A stretch of DNA of 64,000 bases from a virus, in IMG/VR virus record IMGVR_UViG_3300020198_000012, positions 1 through 64,000 of that record. One strand, given 5' to 3'. The notes beneath the pieces were generated by a model, which was not told the origin of the DNA, ran no database searches, and saw nothing but the letters and a program-made list of their open reading frames with translations. The number at the start of each line of letters is the position of its first letter. Position 1 is the stretch's first letter. This document shows positions 15,670-23,068 of the stretch, one piece after another. The position numbers were made by a program, and so were the translations under genes.

Positions 15670-15844
15670 ACATTACGAAAAACTGAAAAATCCATCTGTG
15701 ATTGAATGCTTGAAAGCATCTGCTGAGCTTTTGGAAAGAGCAGAATTTGAAACAGATAATTTAGGAGCGGCTATTTCCTTTTCAAATCTCAAGGACCAGA
15801 TAAATCAACTAATTAATGATATAGAACCCGGTGATGAAAAATGA
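15659..15844 (+). CDS. Small helical protein (61 aa)
   Basis: Not recognised. The TTG at 15659, with GGAG upstream, is preferred to the in-frame GTG at 15629, which would overlap a conserved zinc knuckle. Helical and acidic; stop overlaps the next ATG. Confidence 0.6.
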   Translation: MRFKHYEKLKNPSVIECLKASAELLERAEFETDNLGAAISFSNLKDQINQLINDIEPGDEK

Positions 15845-16032
15845 AAAGATTTGAAAAGACTTTACAAATTAGAAATGAAGTTAAAGACAAAATACACGAT
15901 TTGGATAATAAAACGATTGGAACCAGGATAATAATTGAGGAGGCATTGAGACGAGCTTCATTATATAAATATCAAAAAGTGCTCCTAACGATAGAAATTG
16001 GCAGCAAACTAAATAACGGAGAACTTGATTAA
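15841..16032 (+). CDS. Small helical protein (63 aa)
   Basis: Not recognised. Charged and helical, with no cysteines. ATGA overlap at the start and one base before the next ATG. Confidence 0.65.
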   Translation: MKRFEKTLQIRNEVKDKIHDLDNKTIGTRIIIEEALRRASLYKYQKVLLTIEIGSKLNNGELD

Positions 16033-16033
16033 A

Positions 16034-16186
16034 ATGGGAAAACCGCTTTGTCACTGTGATAGTCCTGATTGGGATTCAGAATATTTAGGTTTAGACGACA
16101 CAGATATTGAAATATGGCATTGCTGGTGTTCTAATTGCGGTGCAAAACGGAGGGAAGAACAATCTATTAAAAGTAGTGACAACTAA
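16034..16186 (+). CDS. Zinc-binding mini-protein (50 aa)
   Basis: Cysteines and His at C6, C8, H29, C30, C32, C35 (HCWCSNCGAK) form a probable zinc site, with an acidic linker between. Last gene before a short promoter-bearing gap. Confidence 0.58.
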   Translation: MGKPLCHCDSPDWDSEYLGLDDTDIEIWHCWCSNCGAKRREEQSIKSSDN

Positions 16187-16210
16187 CCCTTTCCATTATC
16201 TTTTTTAACA

Positions 16211-16222
16211 ATTATTATATAA
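16211..16222 (+). promoter_or_regulatory. Possible TATA-box region
   Basis: ATTATTATATAAA lies just before the ATG at 16230. It is closer than the usual 25 nt, so either transcription starts inside the frame or the box is the TTTTTTAACA at about 16201. Weak call. Confidence 0.35.
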
Positions 16223-16229
16223 AAATAAT

Positions 16230-16439
16230 ATGAGAGGAGAAGAATTACCTTTATCAGAAGCACTAGTGCGACTAATGGCTTTGAGGAAACAAGGTAAAAA
16301 TCCCTATTTAGAATTTAAATGTGAAAGCTGTAAAAGGTTAAATAGGATTCCTCAGAAAGCAGAAGCTAAAACAACTATTGTTTGTGGCAAATGCGGTGAA
16401 ACCAATTATTTAAAAATATTCAAGGTGATATCTAATTAA
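16230..16439 (+). CDS. Zinc-ribbon protein (69 aa)
   Basis: Helical N-terminal 25 residues, then a zinc ribbon with C-x2-C (30-33) and C-x2-C (51-54, CGKCGE). This resembles the small ribbons found in archaeal transcription and translation proteins. A downstream in-frame ATG at 16275 is an alternative start. Confidence 0.68.
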   Translation: MRGEELPLSEALVRLMALRKQGKNPYLEFKCESCKRLNRIPQKAEAKTTIVCGKCGETNYLKIFKVISN

Positions 16440-16625
16440 ATGTCAGATCCTATATCTTTTGAAGATATAATGGCAATGCAAGCTTCCAAGGAGCAACAAG
16501 ACCCTTTAAAAGAGAAACTGCCTTGTCCATTATGTGCTATACAAGACGCTAATAACTCTCCCTTCTACCATGACAACCCAGATCCTTTAAAATACAATTG
16601 TAATTACCATGCCCATAGACCTTAA
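16440..16625 (+). CDS. Zinc-binding protein (61 aa)
   Basis: Contains C-x2-C (30-33) and a CNYHAHRP end, so one Cys/His zinc site is likely. Abuts the previous gene (TAAATG) and overlaps the next by 17 bases. Confidence 0.62.
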   Translation: MSDPISFEDIMAMQASKEQQDPLKEKLPCPLCAIQDANNSPFYHDNPDPLKYNCNYHAHRP

Positions 16626-16962
16626 AACAGCAAAGGCCTTAGAAGAGACTGAGAGAGAGAAAAAGAAACACCCTAGAGATTATAAAAGAAAAGAACAACA
16701 AAACCTAGTACATTGGGTAGTTGTCGATGCTAGAGGACACATGCATGGGAGATTGTTTAATTCAAAAACAGAATGTGAAAGTTTATTAGCTTTTGATCCT
16801 ACTATTCTTACATATGCTCCTATTAGATTTCAAAAACTGATCTGTTATCCTTCTATAACTTGTCATTGTAGTGAATTTTCCAATTTCGTTAAATATGTTA
16901 ACCACCAAATAGTATATAGATGTAAAAATAACCATGAAACGAAAATATCCGAATACGACTGA
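16609..16962 (+). CDS. Cys-containing protein (117 aa)
   Basis: Not recognised. Basic, charged N-terminal 40 residues; the second half has CYPSITCHCSEF and a CKNNH motif that could bind zinc. Overlaps both neighbours. Confidence 0.68.
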   Translation: MPIDLKTAKALEETEREKKKHPRDYKRKEQQNLVHWVVVDARGHMHGRLFNSKTECESLLAFDPTILTYAPIRFQKLICYPSITCHCSEFSNFVKYVNHQIVYRCKNNHETKISEYD

Positions 16963-17221
16963 ATTATCCTTAGCAGCAATACAAATCAATAATATTGCTG
17001 ACCAACTAAAGCAATCTAACAAGAAATTAGAATTCCTAGATGGCAGAGAGAGGACAAAAGAACTTTATCATAATGGTAATTTACATTTAGAGTTAAGAAA
17101 GTTTACAACTATAGCTAATCAACAATATGGTGTTTTTTATTGTTCTATTTGTGGGGAATTATTTAAAGACACAATACCAAGGACTATACACGTTAAAGAG
17201 GAACACATTGAAAAAATTTAG
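16934..17221 (+). CDS. C2H2 zinc-finger protein (95 aa)
   Basis: Helical N-terminus followed by one clear C2H2 finger at the C-terminus: C-x2-C in YCSICGELF and H-x4-H in IHVKEEH. Such fingers usually bind DNA or RNA. Overlaps both neighbours. Confidence 0.72.
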   Translation: MKRKYPNTTELSLAAIQINNIADQLKQSNKKLEFLDGRERTKELYHNGNLHLELRKFTTIANQQYGVFYCSICGELFKDTIPRTIHVKEEHIEKI

Positions 17222-17429
17222 TGATAAATGGGATAAAAAGGAAAAAAGGTATACTCGTTATAATTTCTTGAGGGATTTTATAAATTTTGATTGGCTCTTT
17301 CATCATCCAAAAAGGATTGTTAGAGCAACGGGACCAATATTAATCTTATTAGGTTTTTGGCATGTAGGATATGTCCTCTTTCTATACACTTCTTACGCAA
17401 TAGAATTAATGTTTTGGACAGGATATTAA
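17208..17429 (+). CDS. Single-span membrane protein (73 aa)
   Basis: TTG at 17208 with AGAGG upstream is favoured over the in-frame ATG at 17127, which lies inside the C2H2 gene. Basic N-terminal 40 residues are followed by one long hydrophobic segment (about 43-70), so a small membrane protein with its N-terminus in the cytoplasm is likely. Confidence 0.65.
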   Translation: MKKFSDKWDKKEKRYTRYNFLRDFINFDWLFHHPKRIVRATGPILILLGFWHVGYVLFLYTSYAIELMFWTGY

Positions 17430-17645
17430 ATGCTTAATAATGCAAATTACCAATGGATAATGATCAAGTTAGGAACAATCCATAAATCAATTATATTAAC
17501 CTGCAGAAACCCTGGAATATCACAACAAACAAAGGATAAATTAAATACAGCATTTAAAGCTTTATTAGATGATGTTATACAACTAACATCTCCTTTGACA
17601 ATCGAAAGAGAAATATATAAATTGGATCCTAAAAATGAGATATAG
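17430..17645 (+). CDS. Helical protein (71 aa)
   Basis: Not recognised. All-helical and soluble. Directly follows the membrane protein gene and overlaps the methyltransferase gene by 11 bases. Confidence 0.65.
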   Translation: MLNNANYQWIMIKLGTIHKSIILTCRNPGISQQTKDKLNTAFKALLDDVIQLTSPLTIEREIYKLDPKNEI

Positions 17646-18261
17646 AAGACAAAGTGTTACGGAAAAACCTAAAGAAACTTGTTATTTAGGTATTGCTGAT
17701 GATATTAGATCAAAAGATTCTCTTTCAAAATTTATGGCTGATGAAAATAGTTACATACATGAACACCTTGCAACCCTTTTCTTTTTAACCAGGATATCCA
17801 AACCTAATAAGATAGTTGAAATTGGAACAGGAGAAGGTCATAGCACTCTAGCCTTTGCACAAGGATGTGCTGTTAATGGAAAAGGCCATGTTATTAGCAT
17901 TGATATTGAAGAAAAAGGAAAGGCTATAGATTTACTACAAGATGAAAATCTTTATACTTACGTTACCTTTATGAAAGACCCTAACGTTTCTTTGATAGGA
18001 GGAATTGATATCCTTTTCATTGATGGTGATCATAGTTATGAATCTGTTAAGAAAGATATTGAAAAATATTATTCTGAAATAACAGAAGGAGGATTTATAG
18101 TTTTCCATGATGCGTATAACCCTGCACATCCCGGAGTAATGAAAGCCATACAAGAATCTATCAACAATGTTGATCGTGTTCTTGAATGGGATTATTATGA
18201 ATGGTTTAATTGTAATGGGTTGGTAATAATACAGAGGAAATTACAAGATTGGCCAAATTAA
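17635..18261 (+). CDS. Class I SAM-dependent methyltransferase (Methyltransf_24-like)
   Basis: 208 aa. Motif I VEIGTGEGHS at 61-70 binds SAM, an acidic SIDIEE follows at 88-93, and LFIDGDHSYE at 127-136 with VFHDA at 156-160 are typical of the methyltransferase-24/cephalosporin-hydroxylase-like group often found in surface-sugar clusters. Its neighbours are an acyltransferase, a NeuB-like synthase and a cytidylyltransferase, so O-methylation of a sugar is the likely role. Overlaps the genes on both sides. Small-molecule or lipid substrates are not excluded. Confidence 0.88.
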   Translation: MRYRRQSVTEKPKETCYLGIADDIRSKDSLSKFMADENSYIHEHLATLFFLTRISKPNKIVEIGTGEGHSTLAFAQGCAVNGKGHVISIDIEEKGKAIDLLQDENLYTYVTFMKDPNVSLIGGIDILFIDGDHSYESVKKDIEKYYSEITEGGFIVFHDAYNPAHPGVMKAIQESINNVDRVLEWDYYEWFNCNGLVIIQRKLQDWPN

Positions 18262-18410
18262 AAATAATAGAAGATAGCAATATTACCCTGTTTCAACAAC
18301 ATGTTAATAATTTTATTAAGGATATGAAAGGAGTAAATGTGCAATATGTCAGAAGTTCAACTAACTATACTGGTTCTTACCACATAGCAATTATAACCTA
18401 TGATAACTAA
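18249..18410 (+). CDS. Small Cse60-like protein (53 aa)
   Basis: TTG start with GAGGA upstream, filling the gap between methyltransferase and acyltransferase. The layout KLKIIEDS...VNNFIKD...HIAIITY resembles the small alpha/beta Cse60 family, whose role is unknown. The family match is by eye only. Confidence 0.55.
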   Translation: MAKLKIIEDSNITLFQQHVNNFIKDMKGVNVQYVRSSTNYTGSYHIAIITYDN

Positions 18411-18999
18411 AGATATTAGATTCCTTCTTCCGTCTGAAGTTGAGACATTTAATTGGAAAAGAATTGGAAAGAATGTTCAAATAGCTAGAACAGCTGTTAT
18501 AGACGATCCTTCAAAAGTGTCTATTGGTGATAATGTTATTATTAGTGATAATAGTATAATAACAGGTGAAGTTTCTATAGGAAATTATACTCATATAGCA
18601 CATTATGTCCATTTATCAGGTCAAAAAGGATTATCAATTGGAAAACACTGTGGTATAGGCTCAAGAACTACCATATATACTTCTTCAGATGATTTTAGAG
18701 GAACACATTTAATTGGACCAACTTATCCTATAGGATATAGAAAATTGTTTTCTAATCCAGTAGAAATTGGAGATTTTGTAATAATAGGAATAGGCAGTGT
18801 AGTGTTTCCACAATGGAATGGACAACCTACACACATACCAGAAGGAGCAGCTTTCTGGAGAGGAAGCCTAATAGCAGGGGATTATTCCCCTTGGACCATT
18901 AATCATAGCCTATATCCTGATAGCAAGGCTGGGTATTTGTCTAGTAGAATTAAAGATATGAAAATTTTTGCACAAAAATTAGAGGAAGATTATGTCTAA
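18400..18999 (+). CDS. Hexapeptide-repeat acyltransferase (left-handed beta-helix)
   Basis: 199 aa. Repeated I-G-x4 hexapeptides (SIGDNV, SIGNYT, SIGKHC, EIGDFV, GIGSVV) between residues 45 and 130 build a left-handed beta-helix, the fold of WbbJ/NeuD-type O- and N-acetyltransferases. An insertion with SSDDFRG and the H-rich turn is typical of those enzymes. Sits directly before the NeuB-like gene and probably acetylates the nonulosonate-like sugar or its precursor. Confidence 0.88.
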   Translation: MITKDIRFLLPSEVETFNWKRIGKNVQIARTAVIDDPSKVSIGDNVIISDNSIITGEVSIGNYTHIAHYVHLSGQKGLSIGKHCGIGSRTTIYTSSDDFRGTHLIGPTYPIGYRKLFSNPVEIGDFVIIGIGSVVFPQWNGQPTHIPEGAAFWRGSLIAGDYSPWTINHSLYPDSKAGYLSSRIKDMKIFAQKLEEDYV

Positions 19000-19645
19000 T
19001 GTTACTATAACAGCTGAACTAGGAACAGCTTGGAGAGGAGATTTTACTCTACTAAAAAAATTAATGAAGCAATGTAAAGAAGCCGATGTTAATGCTGTTA
19101 AATTACAAGCTTTTAGATCTGAACACCTATCAAAAAGATTTGATAGATTAATTTCTTCAGTCACTGAGGCTAATGTAGAAACAATTGACAGCATTGCTAA
19201 AGAAGTGAGAATTCCATGGTATTGTACACCTTGTTATCCACAAGCAGTTGAATTCCTAGATCCTTTTGTGAATTGTTATAAAATAAGGTATAAAGACAGA
19301 CATAATTTTGGTTTAATAGATAGAGTAGATGAAACCTCTAAGAAGTTTTTTATGTCCACAGATGATGAAATTTGTTGGTATGATCATGTTGTTCCATTAT
19401 ATTGTGTTTCAAAATATCCTCCTTTGCCAGAAGATGTAAACTTTAAAGAAATGGAAAAATTTAGTGGATTTAGTTGTCATCTTCCTGATAAGAATATCAT
19501 CCTGACAGCAATTAAAGTTGCTAAAATAAAATATTTAGAACTTCATGTGAAACCCCTTGGTAACACAGGAGACCTAATGGATGATCCTGTTAGTTTTGAT
19601 ACTATAGAGTTGAAATATTTAATAAAGGAGATAAGAGAACTATGA
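18992..19645 (+). CDS. NeuB-like sialic-acid/nonulosonate synthase, short form
   Basis: 217 aa. Follows the NeuB TIM barrel: AELG (8-11), VKLQA (36-40), CTPCYPQAVEFLD (78-90), YKIRYKD, then LYCVSKYPP (136-144), a G-x-S-x-H turn (GFSCHL) and LELHVKP. NeuB enzymes condense PEP with a hexosamine to make sialic, legionaminic or pseudaminic acids. Normal NeuB has about 340 residues with a C-terminal SAF domain; here the SAF part is absent, which also happens in some cluster-specific homologues. Activity is plausible but unproven. Flanked by acyl- and cytidylyltransferase genes. Confidence 0.85.
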   Translation: MSNVTITAELGTAWRGDFTLLKKLMKQCKEADVNAVKLQAFRSEHLSKRFDRLISSVTEANVETIDSIAKEVRIPWYCTPCYPQAVEFLDPFVNCYKIRYKDRHNFGLIDRVDETSKKFFMSTDDEICWYDHVVPLYCVSKYPPLPEDVNFKEMEKFSGFSCHLPDKNIILTAIKVAKIKYLELHVKPLGNTGDLMDDPVSFDTIELKYLIKEIREL

Positions 19646-20223
19646 CCACAGGAATTATTTTACAAGCAAGATTAACATCAGAAAGATTCCCAAACAAGAC
19701 AATGTGTTATCTATTAGGAAAACCTTTAATTGATCATATGTTGGAAAAGCTAATGCCTCTAGGATATCCTTTGGTAGTAGCTATTCCTGATACTAGATCT
19801 AATGAACCTTTACGAGCTTATTTGGAAGATAAATATCCTACAGTACAAGTTTATAGATCCTTTGAAGAAGACCTTGTTAGAAGGTATCGGGATGTTAATA
19901 GTTTTTGTAACTTTGATCCTATAATAAGGATATGTGCTGATAGTCCTTTCTTTGATGCTGAAGATATTAAAATTGCATTGGAAATTTATAATAAAAGACA
20001 AAGATTTACTATGTTAAATCATATACAAGTATTTGGAAAAGATGAATTAGAATATGCTTTCTTTTATGATTATCCAGCAGATTCAAGACAACACGTTGTT
20101 AGAGGAATCCTTTATACAGTTGATTATCCTCAAGATATTGAAAGGATAGAAAAAGATGTTGAGACTGGTAGGTCTCCTACATTAAACAGGATGTTAGGAA
20201 TAAATGCCAAAAAAGAAAAGTAA
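19642..20223 (+). CDS. SpsF/NeuA-like cytidylyltransferase
   Basis: 193 aa. The N-terminal signature IILQARLTSERFPNKT (residues 5-20) is that of SpsF/CMP-NeuA-type nucleotidyltransferases, and RICADSPFFD (about 93-102) carries the metal-binding Asp. Such enzymes activate 8- or 9-carbon acidic sugars as CMP-sugars. Four-base overlap with the NeuB-like gene supports a shared pathway: synthesis, then CMP activation. Slightly shorter than typical SpsF (about 240 aa). Confidence 0.87.
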   Translation: MTTGIILQARLTSERFPNKTMCYLLGKPLIDHMLEKLMPLGYPLVVAIPDTRSNEPLRAYLEDKYPTVQVYRSFEEDLVRRYRDVNSFCNFDPIIRICADSPFFDAEDIKIALEIYNKRQRFTMLNHIQVFGKDELEYAFFYDYPADSRQHVVRGILYTVDYPQDIERIEKDVETGRSPTLNRMLGINAKKEK

Positions 20224-20560
20224 AAAACAATCCAATAAACTATATGGGTGTGATGAGTGTCTTAGAGGCACTATTATGGGAATTCCTATTTGTTCTAGAT
20301 GTGATATGCAAGCGGAAGTAAAATGTGGTTGTTGTTTTGATAATTTTTGTAATGAGTGTTTTGTAGATCACTGTTGGGAAGAACAATCCAATGGAGAACC
20401 TGAAGAACAAGAAATATGTGTAGGTTGTAATAGAGAACCTTCTCGATGTGACTGTCCAATGTTGTGTTATGATTGTGGAGAAGAAGAAGGTAATTGTCTA
20501 ACAGACTGTGAATGTAGGGATTGTGTTCCTGAATGCAATGAATGTGATGGCAATTGCTAA
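20204..20560 (+). CDS. Very Cys-rich multi-zinc protein (118 aa)
   Basis: About 26 cysteines in 118 residues, mostly as C-x2-C pairs (CDEC, CSRC, CNEC, CVGC, CYDC, CRDC, CNEC), with a basic N-terminus KKKSKKQ. The first half resembles a B-box/RING-like cross-brace, binding several zincs. The same frame stays open and Cys-rich after the TAA at 20558-20560 up to 20620, suggesting readthrough or a recent nonsense change. Function unknown; overlaps the cytidylyltransferase gene by 20 bases. Confidence 0.75.
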   Translation: MPKKKSKKQSNKLYGCDECLRGTIMGIPICSRCDMQAEVKCGCCFDNFCNECFVDHCWEEQSNGEPEEQEICVGCNREPSRCDCPMLCYDCGEEEGNCLTDCECRDCVPECNECDGNC

Positions 20561-20585
20561 GATCCTTGCGAATGCGTAGATTCAG

Positions 20586-20795
20586 ATGAAGGATGTGAAC
20601 AGTGTGAGTGCTCCCACTAGCAACTATGAGGAAGTTATTCCTCCTTTAATTAGTGCTTTAGAATGTTTAGAAGCATTAGTTGTAAGAGATGATATATCTA
20701 ATACAGAAAAAATGTTATGGATTAGAAAACTTATTATTGCATTAAAACCAAGGAAACCAACTTGTCCGAAAAAGAAAACCAAATCAAAAGGTTAG
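20586..20795 (+). CDS. Helical protein (69 aa or 64 aa)
   Basis: Not recognised. Either ATG 20586 or GTG 20601 could start it; GTG has AAGGATGTG upstream. Helical centre and a Lys-rich, Cys/Pro-containing tail (PTCPKKKTKSK). Confidence 0.6.
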   Translation: MKDVNSVSAPTSNYEEVIPPLISALECLEALVVRDDISNTEKMLWIRKLIIALKPRKPTCPKKKTKSKG

Positions 20796-20932
20796 AAAGT
20801 AAAATGAAGTTTTATTTAGAAAAAGCCAAGAAACTTCAAAATAGAATTGATAGATTAACTGGGAAATTACCTATAGATGAAGATACCGGTTACCAGGGAC
20901 CAAAGGTGGCATCGCATGGGCAGGAATCGTAA
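20762..20932 (+). CDS. Small coiled-coil protein (56 aa), TTG start
   Basis: Strong heptad-like Leu/Lys/Glu pattern in residues 1-36, then a polar tail. AAGGA lies before the TTG. Overlaps both neighbours. No family recognised. Confidence 0.5.
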   Translation: MSEKENQIKRLESKMKFYLEKAKKLQNRIDRLTGKLPIDEDTGYQGPKVASHGQES

Positions 20933-21014
20933 AAGATTTAACAACTTTTTTGAAGAATTGTGTAAAGGACTAATTGAAGAAATAAAAAAGAAAGATGAAG
21001 GAGAGAGGGTTTGA
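20916..21014 (+). CDS. Small basic helical protein (32 aa)
   Basis: AAAGGTGG at 20903-20910 is a good ribosome site. Arg/Lys-rich helix. Stop overlaps the next TTG start (TTTGA). Confidence 0.48.
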   Translation: MGRNRKRFNNFFEELCKGLIEEIKKKDEGERV

Positions 21015-21190
21015 CTACATTGCTAGATTATTGTCCTTTATGTTTAGAAGCTATGGATACAACTCCTTCAGACGATCAAGCTATTAGAGCCTGGAGAATT
21101 GAACATGATATGAAAGAACATCCTGGTTATTATGCTTATCAGACAGAGATATTAAAATGGAAAGATCCTGTAGATAGGAGAAAGAACTGA
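21011..21190 (+). CDS. C2H2-like mini-protein (59 aa), TTG start
   Basis: CPLC at 8-11 and H-x4-H (HDMKEH, 32-37) give a C2H2-like zinc site with a long linker. GAGAGAGGG just upstream is the ribosome site; it ends two bases before the DUF115 gene. Confidence 0.55.
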   Translation: MTTLLDYCPLCLEAMDTTPSDDQAIRAWRIEHDMKEHPGYYAYQTEILKWKDPVDRRKN

Positions 21191-21192
21191 AT

Positions 21193-21867
21193 ATGTTTAA
21201 TAAAATATTAATCTTTGGCGCAGGACCCTCTTTAGCACAGAATATAAAGGATTATATTCGACTAGGTCCTTTCCCCGGTGTCACTATCGCCTGTGACGCA
21301 GCTGTAGAGAAGTTATTACAACATGATATTATACCTGATTATTGTACTGTCTTAGAAGATGGCAATGATCTTGATAAATATTTTAGACCTAAAATAGTCC
21401 AACAAAAAGGACATTTAATAAAAAAATGTTATGTCAGTGATAGGATATCTTTTCCAGTCAAAGAATCTCTAGGAGAAGCAAAAATCTCTTGGGAGATAGC
21501 TCCTAATTGTGGGGATTATTTTAATACTTCTAATGTAGGATTGTTCACTTGGTTTGTATCGATACATTCTTTGGATATTAAAGAAATTTATCTTCTAGGA
21601 ATGGATCATTGTTATGCAAAAGATGCACCTCCTCCAGTTGACCAAAAATCAGAACTTTTTAAATATGGTTTCTATGTTGTATGGGATCCTCATAATGATG
21701 AGAAAATGATATTAAATCCTGCTCATCAATTATGGAAAGAAGAATTTGAGTATTTTTCAAAACAATATCCCGAAGTTAAGAATATTAACCTAACCGGTAG
21801 AGGCGCTCTCTGCAAAGATAAATATTTTGAATGGAAACCAATAAGCAATCTGAACAGTTGGCAATAG
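21193..21867 (+). CDS. DUF115 (MptE/Maf-like) protein
   Basis: 224 aa. ILIFGAGPSL (5-14), ACDAAVEKLL, IPDYCTVLEDG (about 47-57) and LLGMDHCY (about 133-140) are the DUF115 hallmarks. In archaea full-length DUF115 proteins of this size include the pterin pyrophosphokinase MptE; in bacteria the same domain is the core of Maf proteins that transfer nonulosonic acids. The neighbouring NeuB-like and SpsF-like genes favour a sugar-transfer role, while the FolE gene far downstream keeps the pterin option open. Confidence 0.82.
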   Translation: MFNKILIFGAGPSLAQNIKDYIRLGPFPGVTIACDAAVEKLLQHDIIPDYCTVLEDGNDLDKYFRPKIVQQKGHLIKKCYVSDRISFPVKESLGEAKISWEIAPNCGDYFNTSNVGLFTWFVSIHSLDIKEIYLLGMDHCYAKDAPPPVDQKSELFKYGFYVVWDPHNDEKMILNPAHQLWKEEFEYFSKQYPEVKNINLTGRGALCKDKYFEWKPISNLNSWQ

Positions 21868-21989
21868 AAGAAATAAAGAAATGCCAACAGTTTATGGCTA
21901 GTGAGATATTAAAATTTGTCAGAGAACAACGAGAAATCTATCTTAGAAGATGTTCCTCTATCCTTAAAGATAACAACCTTTTGGGATAA
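21831..21989 (+). CDS. Possible small overlapping helical protein (52 aa)
   Basis: Open frame from ATG inside the end of the DUF115 gene to 21989, overlapping the next gene by 74 bases. Charged helix. Overlap is larger than is usual here and there is no clear ribosome site, so it may be a shadow. Confidence 0.3.
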   Translation: METNKQSEQLAIEEIKKCQQFMASEILKFVREQREIYLRRCSSILKDNNLLG

Positions 21990-22164
21990 TAAATATCTTT
22001 ATAGCTATTTATCTGATGAAGAACTCGTCCAAGCTTTTAAACAGTTTTCTATAGAATTAGGAAAGAGACACAAACAAACCAAGAAAGAGATTCCTTTATG
22101 GAGCCTATATCGAGTCTACCTAATCAAGAAGTGGTTGCTATTGTATCACCATCAAAAATTGTAA
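21916..22164 (+). CDS. Uncharacterised protein (82 aa), TTG start
   Basis: Not recognised. Tyr/Trp/Lys-rich, helical. The TTG has only a weak site upstream. Its C-terminal quarter overlaps the following gene by 67 bases, so one of the two starts may be misplaced. Confidence 0.5.
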   Translation: MSENNEKSILEDVPLSLKITTFWDNKYLYSYLSDEELVQAFKQFSIELGKRHKQTKKEIPLWSLYRVYLIKKWLLLYHHQKL

Positions 22165-22505
22165 AAGAACATACCGATGACCAACTTATCGATATGCTTA
22201 AAAGAGAAGATTATTATTTAATAGTAAAGATAAATAAACATCCTGAAGATCGTCTACAAATTCGATGGCAAGCCCTTCGAACCAAGTTTTCTATTTTATT
22301 GCAAAACGGGAAATTAAATTCAATGTCTATTAATGAATTTGTAACAACAGAGTTAATTTCTCTTTTTGATCAATATGTTAGACAAATTGTTAACAGGGAT
22401 AAAGTTAGGGGAATAGAATTTGTTAGACTGATGCGAAAATTTTATTTAGAAGAAAAGTTTAGATTATTATTAAAGTTTAAATTAGTGAAACCCAATGATA
22501 TTTGA
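22098..22505 (+). CDS. Helical protein (135 aa)
   Basis: Not recognised. Almost entirely helical and basic, without cysteines. AAAGAGA upstream. The stop overlaps the next gene start. Confidence 0.68.
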   Translation: MEPISSLPNQEVVAIVSPSKIVKEHTDDQLIDMLKREDYYLIVKINKHPEDRLQIRWQALRTKFSILLQNGKLNSMSINEFVTTELISLFDQYVRQIVNRDKVRGIEFVRLMRKFYLEEKFRLLLKFKLVKPNDI

Positions 22506-22650
22506 TAATTGTAAAAAATGCAATGGAAAAACTAGAGTGGAAACCTTGCCATCTAGTGATAATCATAACTTCCATGAACATCTAATATGTGAGGAAAAGG
22601 GTTCCCAGCATGGTTTTTACTGTATAACCACCAAAACTTTTATAAAATAA
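22495..22650 (+). CDS. Zinc-binding mini-protein (51 aa)
   Basis: C-x2-C (6-9), H24, H27, H29, C32, H39 and C43 make one or two zinc sites likely. Last gene before a transcription boundary at about 22680. Confidence 0.55.
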   Translation: MIFDNCKKCNGKTRVETLPSSDNHNFHEHLICEEKGSQHGFYCITTKTFIK

Positions 22651-22685
22651 CTCTCTCCCACTAGCTGTCCCAGCCTTTTACTCAA

Positions 22686-22697
22686 GATTTAAATACC
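22686..22697 (+). promoter_or_regulatory. TATA-box promoter, leaderless type
   Basis: TTTAAATAC (22688-22696), centred 26 nt before the ATG at 22718, with TATTATTATT directly before the ATG. Confidence 0.7.
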
Positions 22698-22717
22698 TTT
22701 TCTTATATATTATTATT

Positions 22718-23008
22718 ATGAATCAAGCATTAGATATTATAAAAACAGAATTCATTGCTGATGGTAGCGGAGGATCAAAACAACTAGATCTTCCACAAGA
22801 CGCCAAACAAAGAATTATGGGCTTTCTTCAGGAGATAAAAGAAGATTCTCCAAAGAATTGGGCAAGCATCAATACTATTTCTCAGGCATCTAATGTATCA
22901 TCCATGTATACAAGACATGTGTTAAAGAAACTTTGTGATGACGGGATAGTAGAAACTGGATGGCTTTCCAGCAACCCAAAAAAGTTCTTCTTTAGATTGA
23001 GACCTTAG
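22718..23008 (+). CDS. Winged-helix regulator (96 aa)
   Basis: Predicted winged helix over residues 26-94: helix pair, recognition helix (SNVSSMYTRHVLKKLC) and a wing ending KKFFFRLRP. It has its own leaderless-type promoter and a hairpin terminator, so it is a monocistronic regulator. Related in layout to the proteins at 12043 and 12827. Confidence 0.8.
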   Translation: MNQALDIIKTEFIADGSGGSKQLDLPQDAKQRIMGFLQEIKEDSPKNWASINTISQASNVSSMYTRHVLKKLCDDGIVETGWLSSNPKKFFFRLRP

Positions 23009-23030
23009 TCTCTTTCTTCCTTTTATTTTT
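22999..23030 (+). terminator. Hairpin plus T-rich terminator
   Basis: GAGAC (22999-23003) pairs with GTCTC (23008-23012) around the stop codon, followed by TTTCTTCCTTTTATTTTT. Confidence 0.55.
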
Positions 23031-23037
23031 ACAAAAC

Positions 23038-23048
23038 CTTTATTAATC
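23038..23048 (+). promoter_or_regulatory. TATA-box promoter, leaderless type
   Basis: CTTTATTAATC centred 26 nt before the ATG at 23069, which is directly preceded by AATTATTATT, the same initiator as at 22718 and 29937. Confidence 0.62.
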
Positions 23049-23068
23049 TATTCTTAGTAATTATTATT

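Noticed and set aside
21193-21867. DUF115 protein as MptE of a pterin pathway with FolE
   Set aside because: Possible, but FolE is explained by preQ0 synthesis with QueD/E/C and is about 19 kb away, while NeuB and SpsF homologues lie just upstream. Not excluded.
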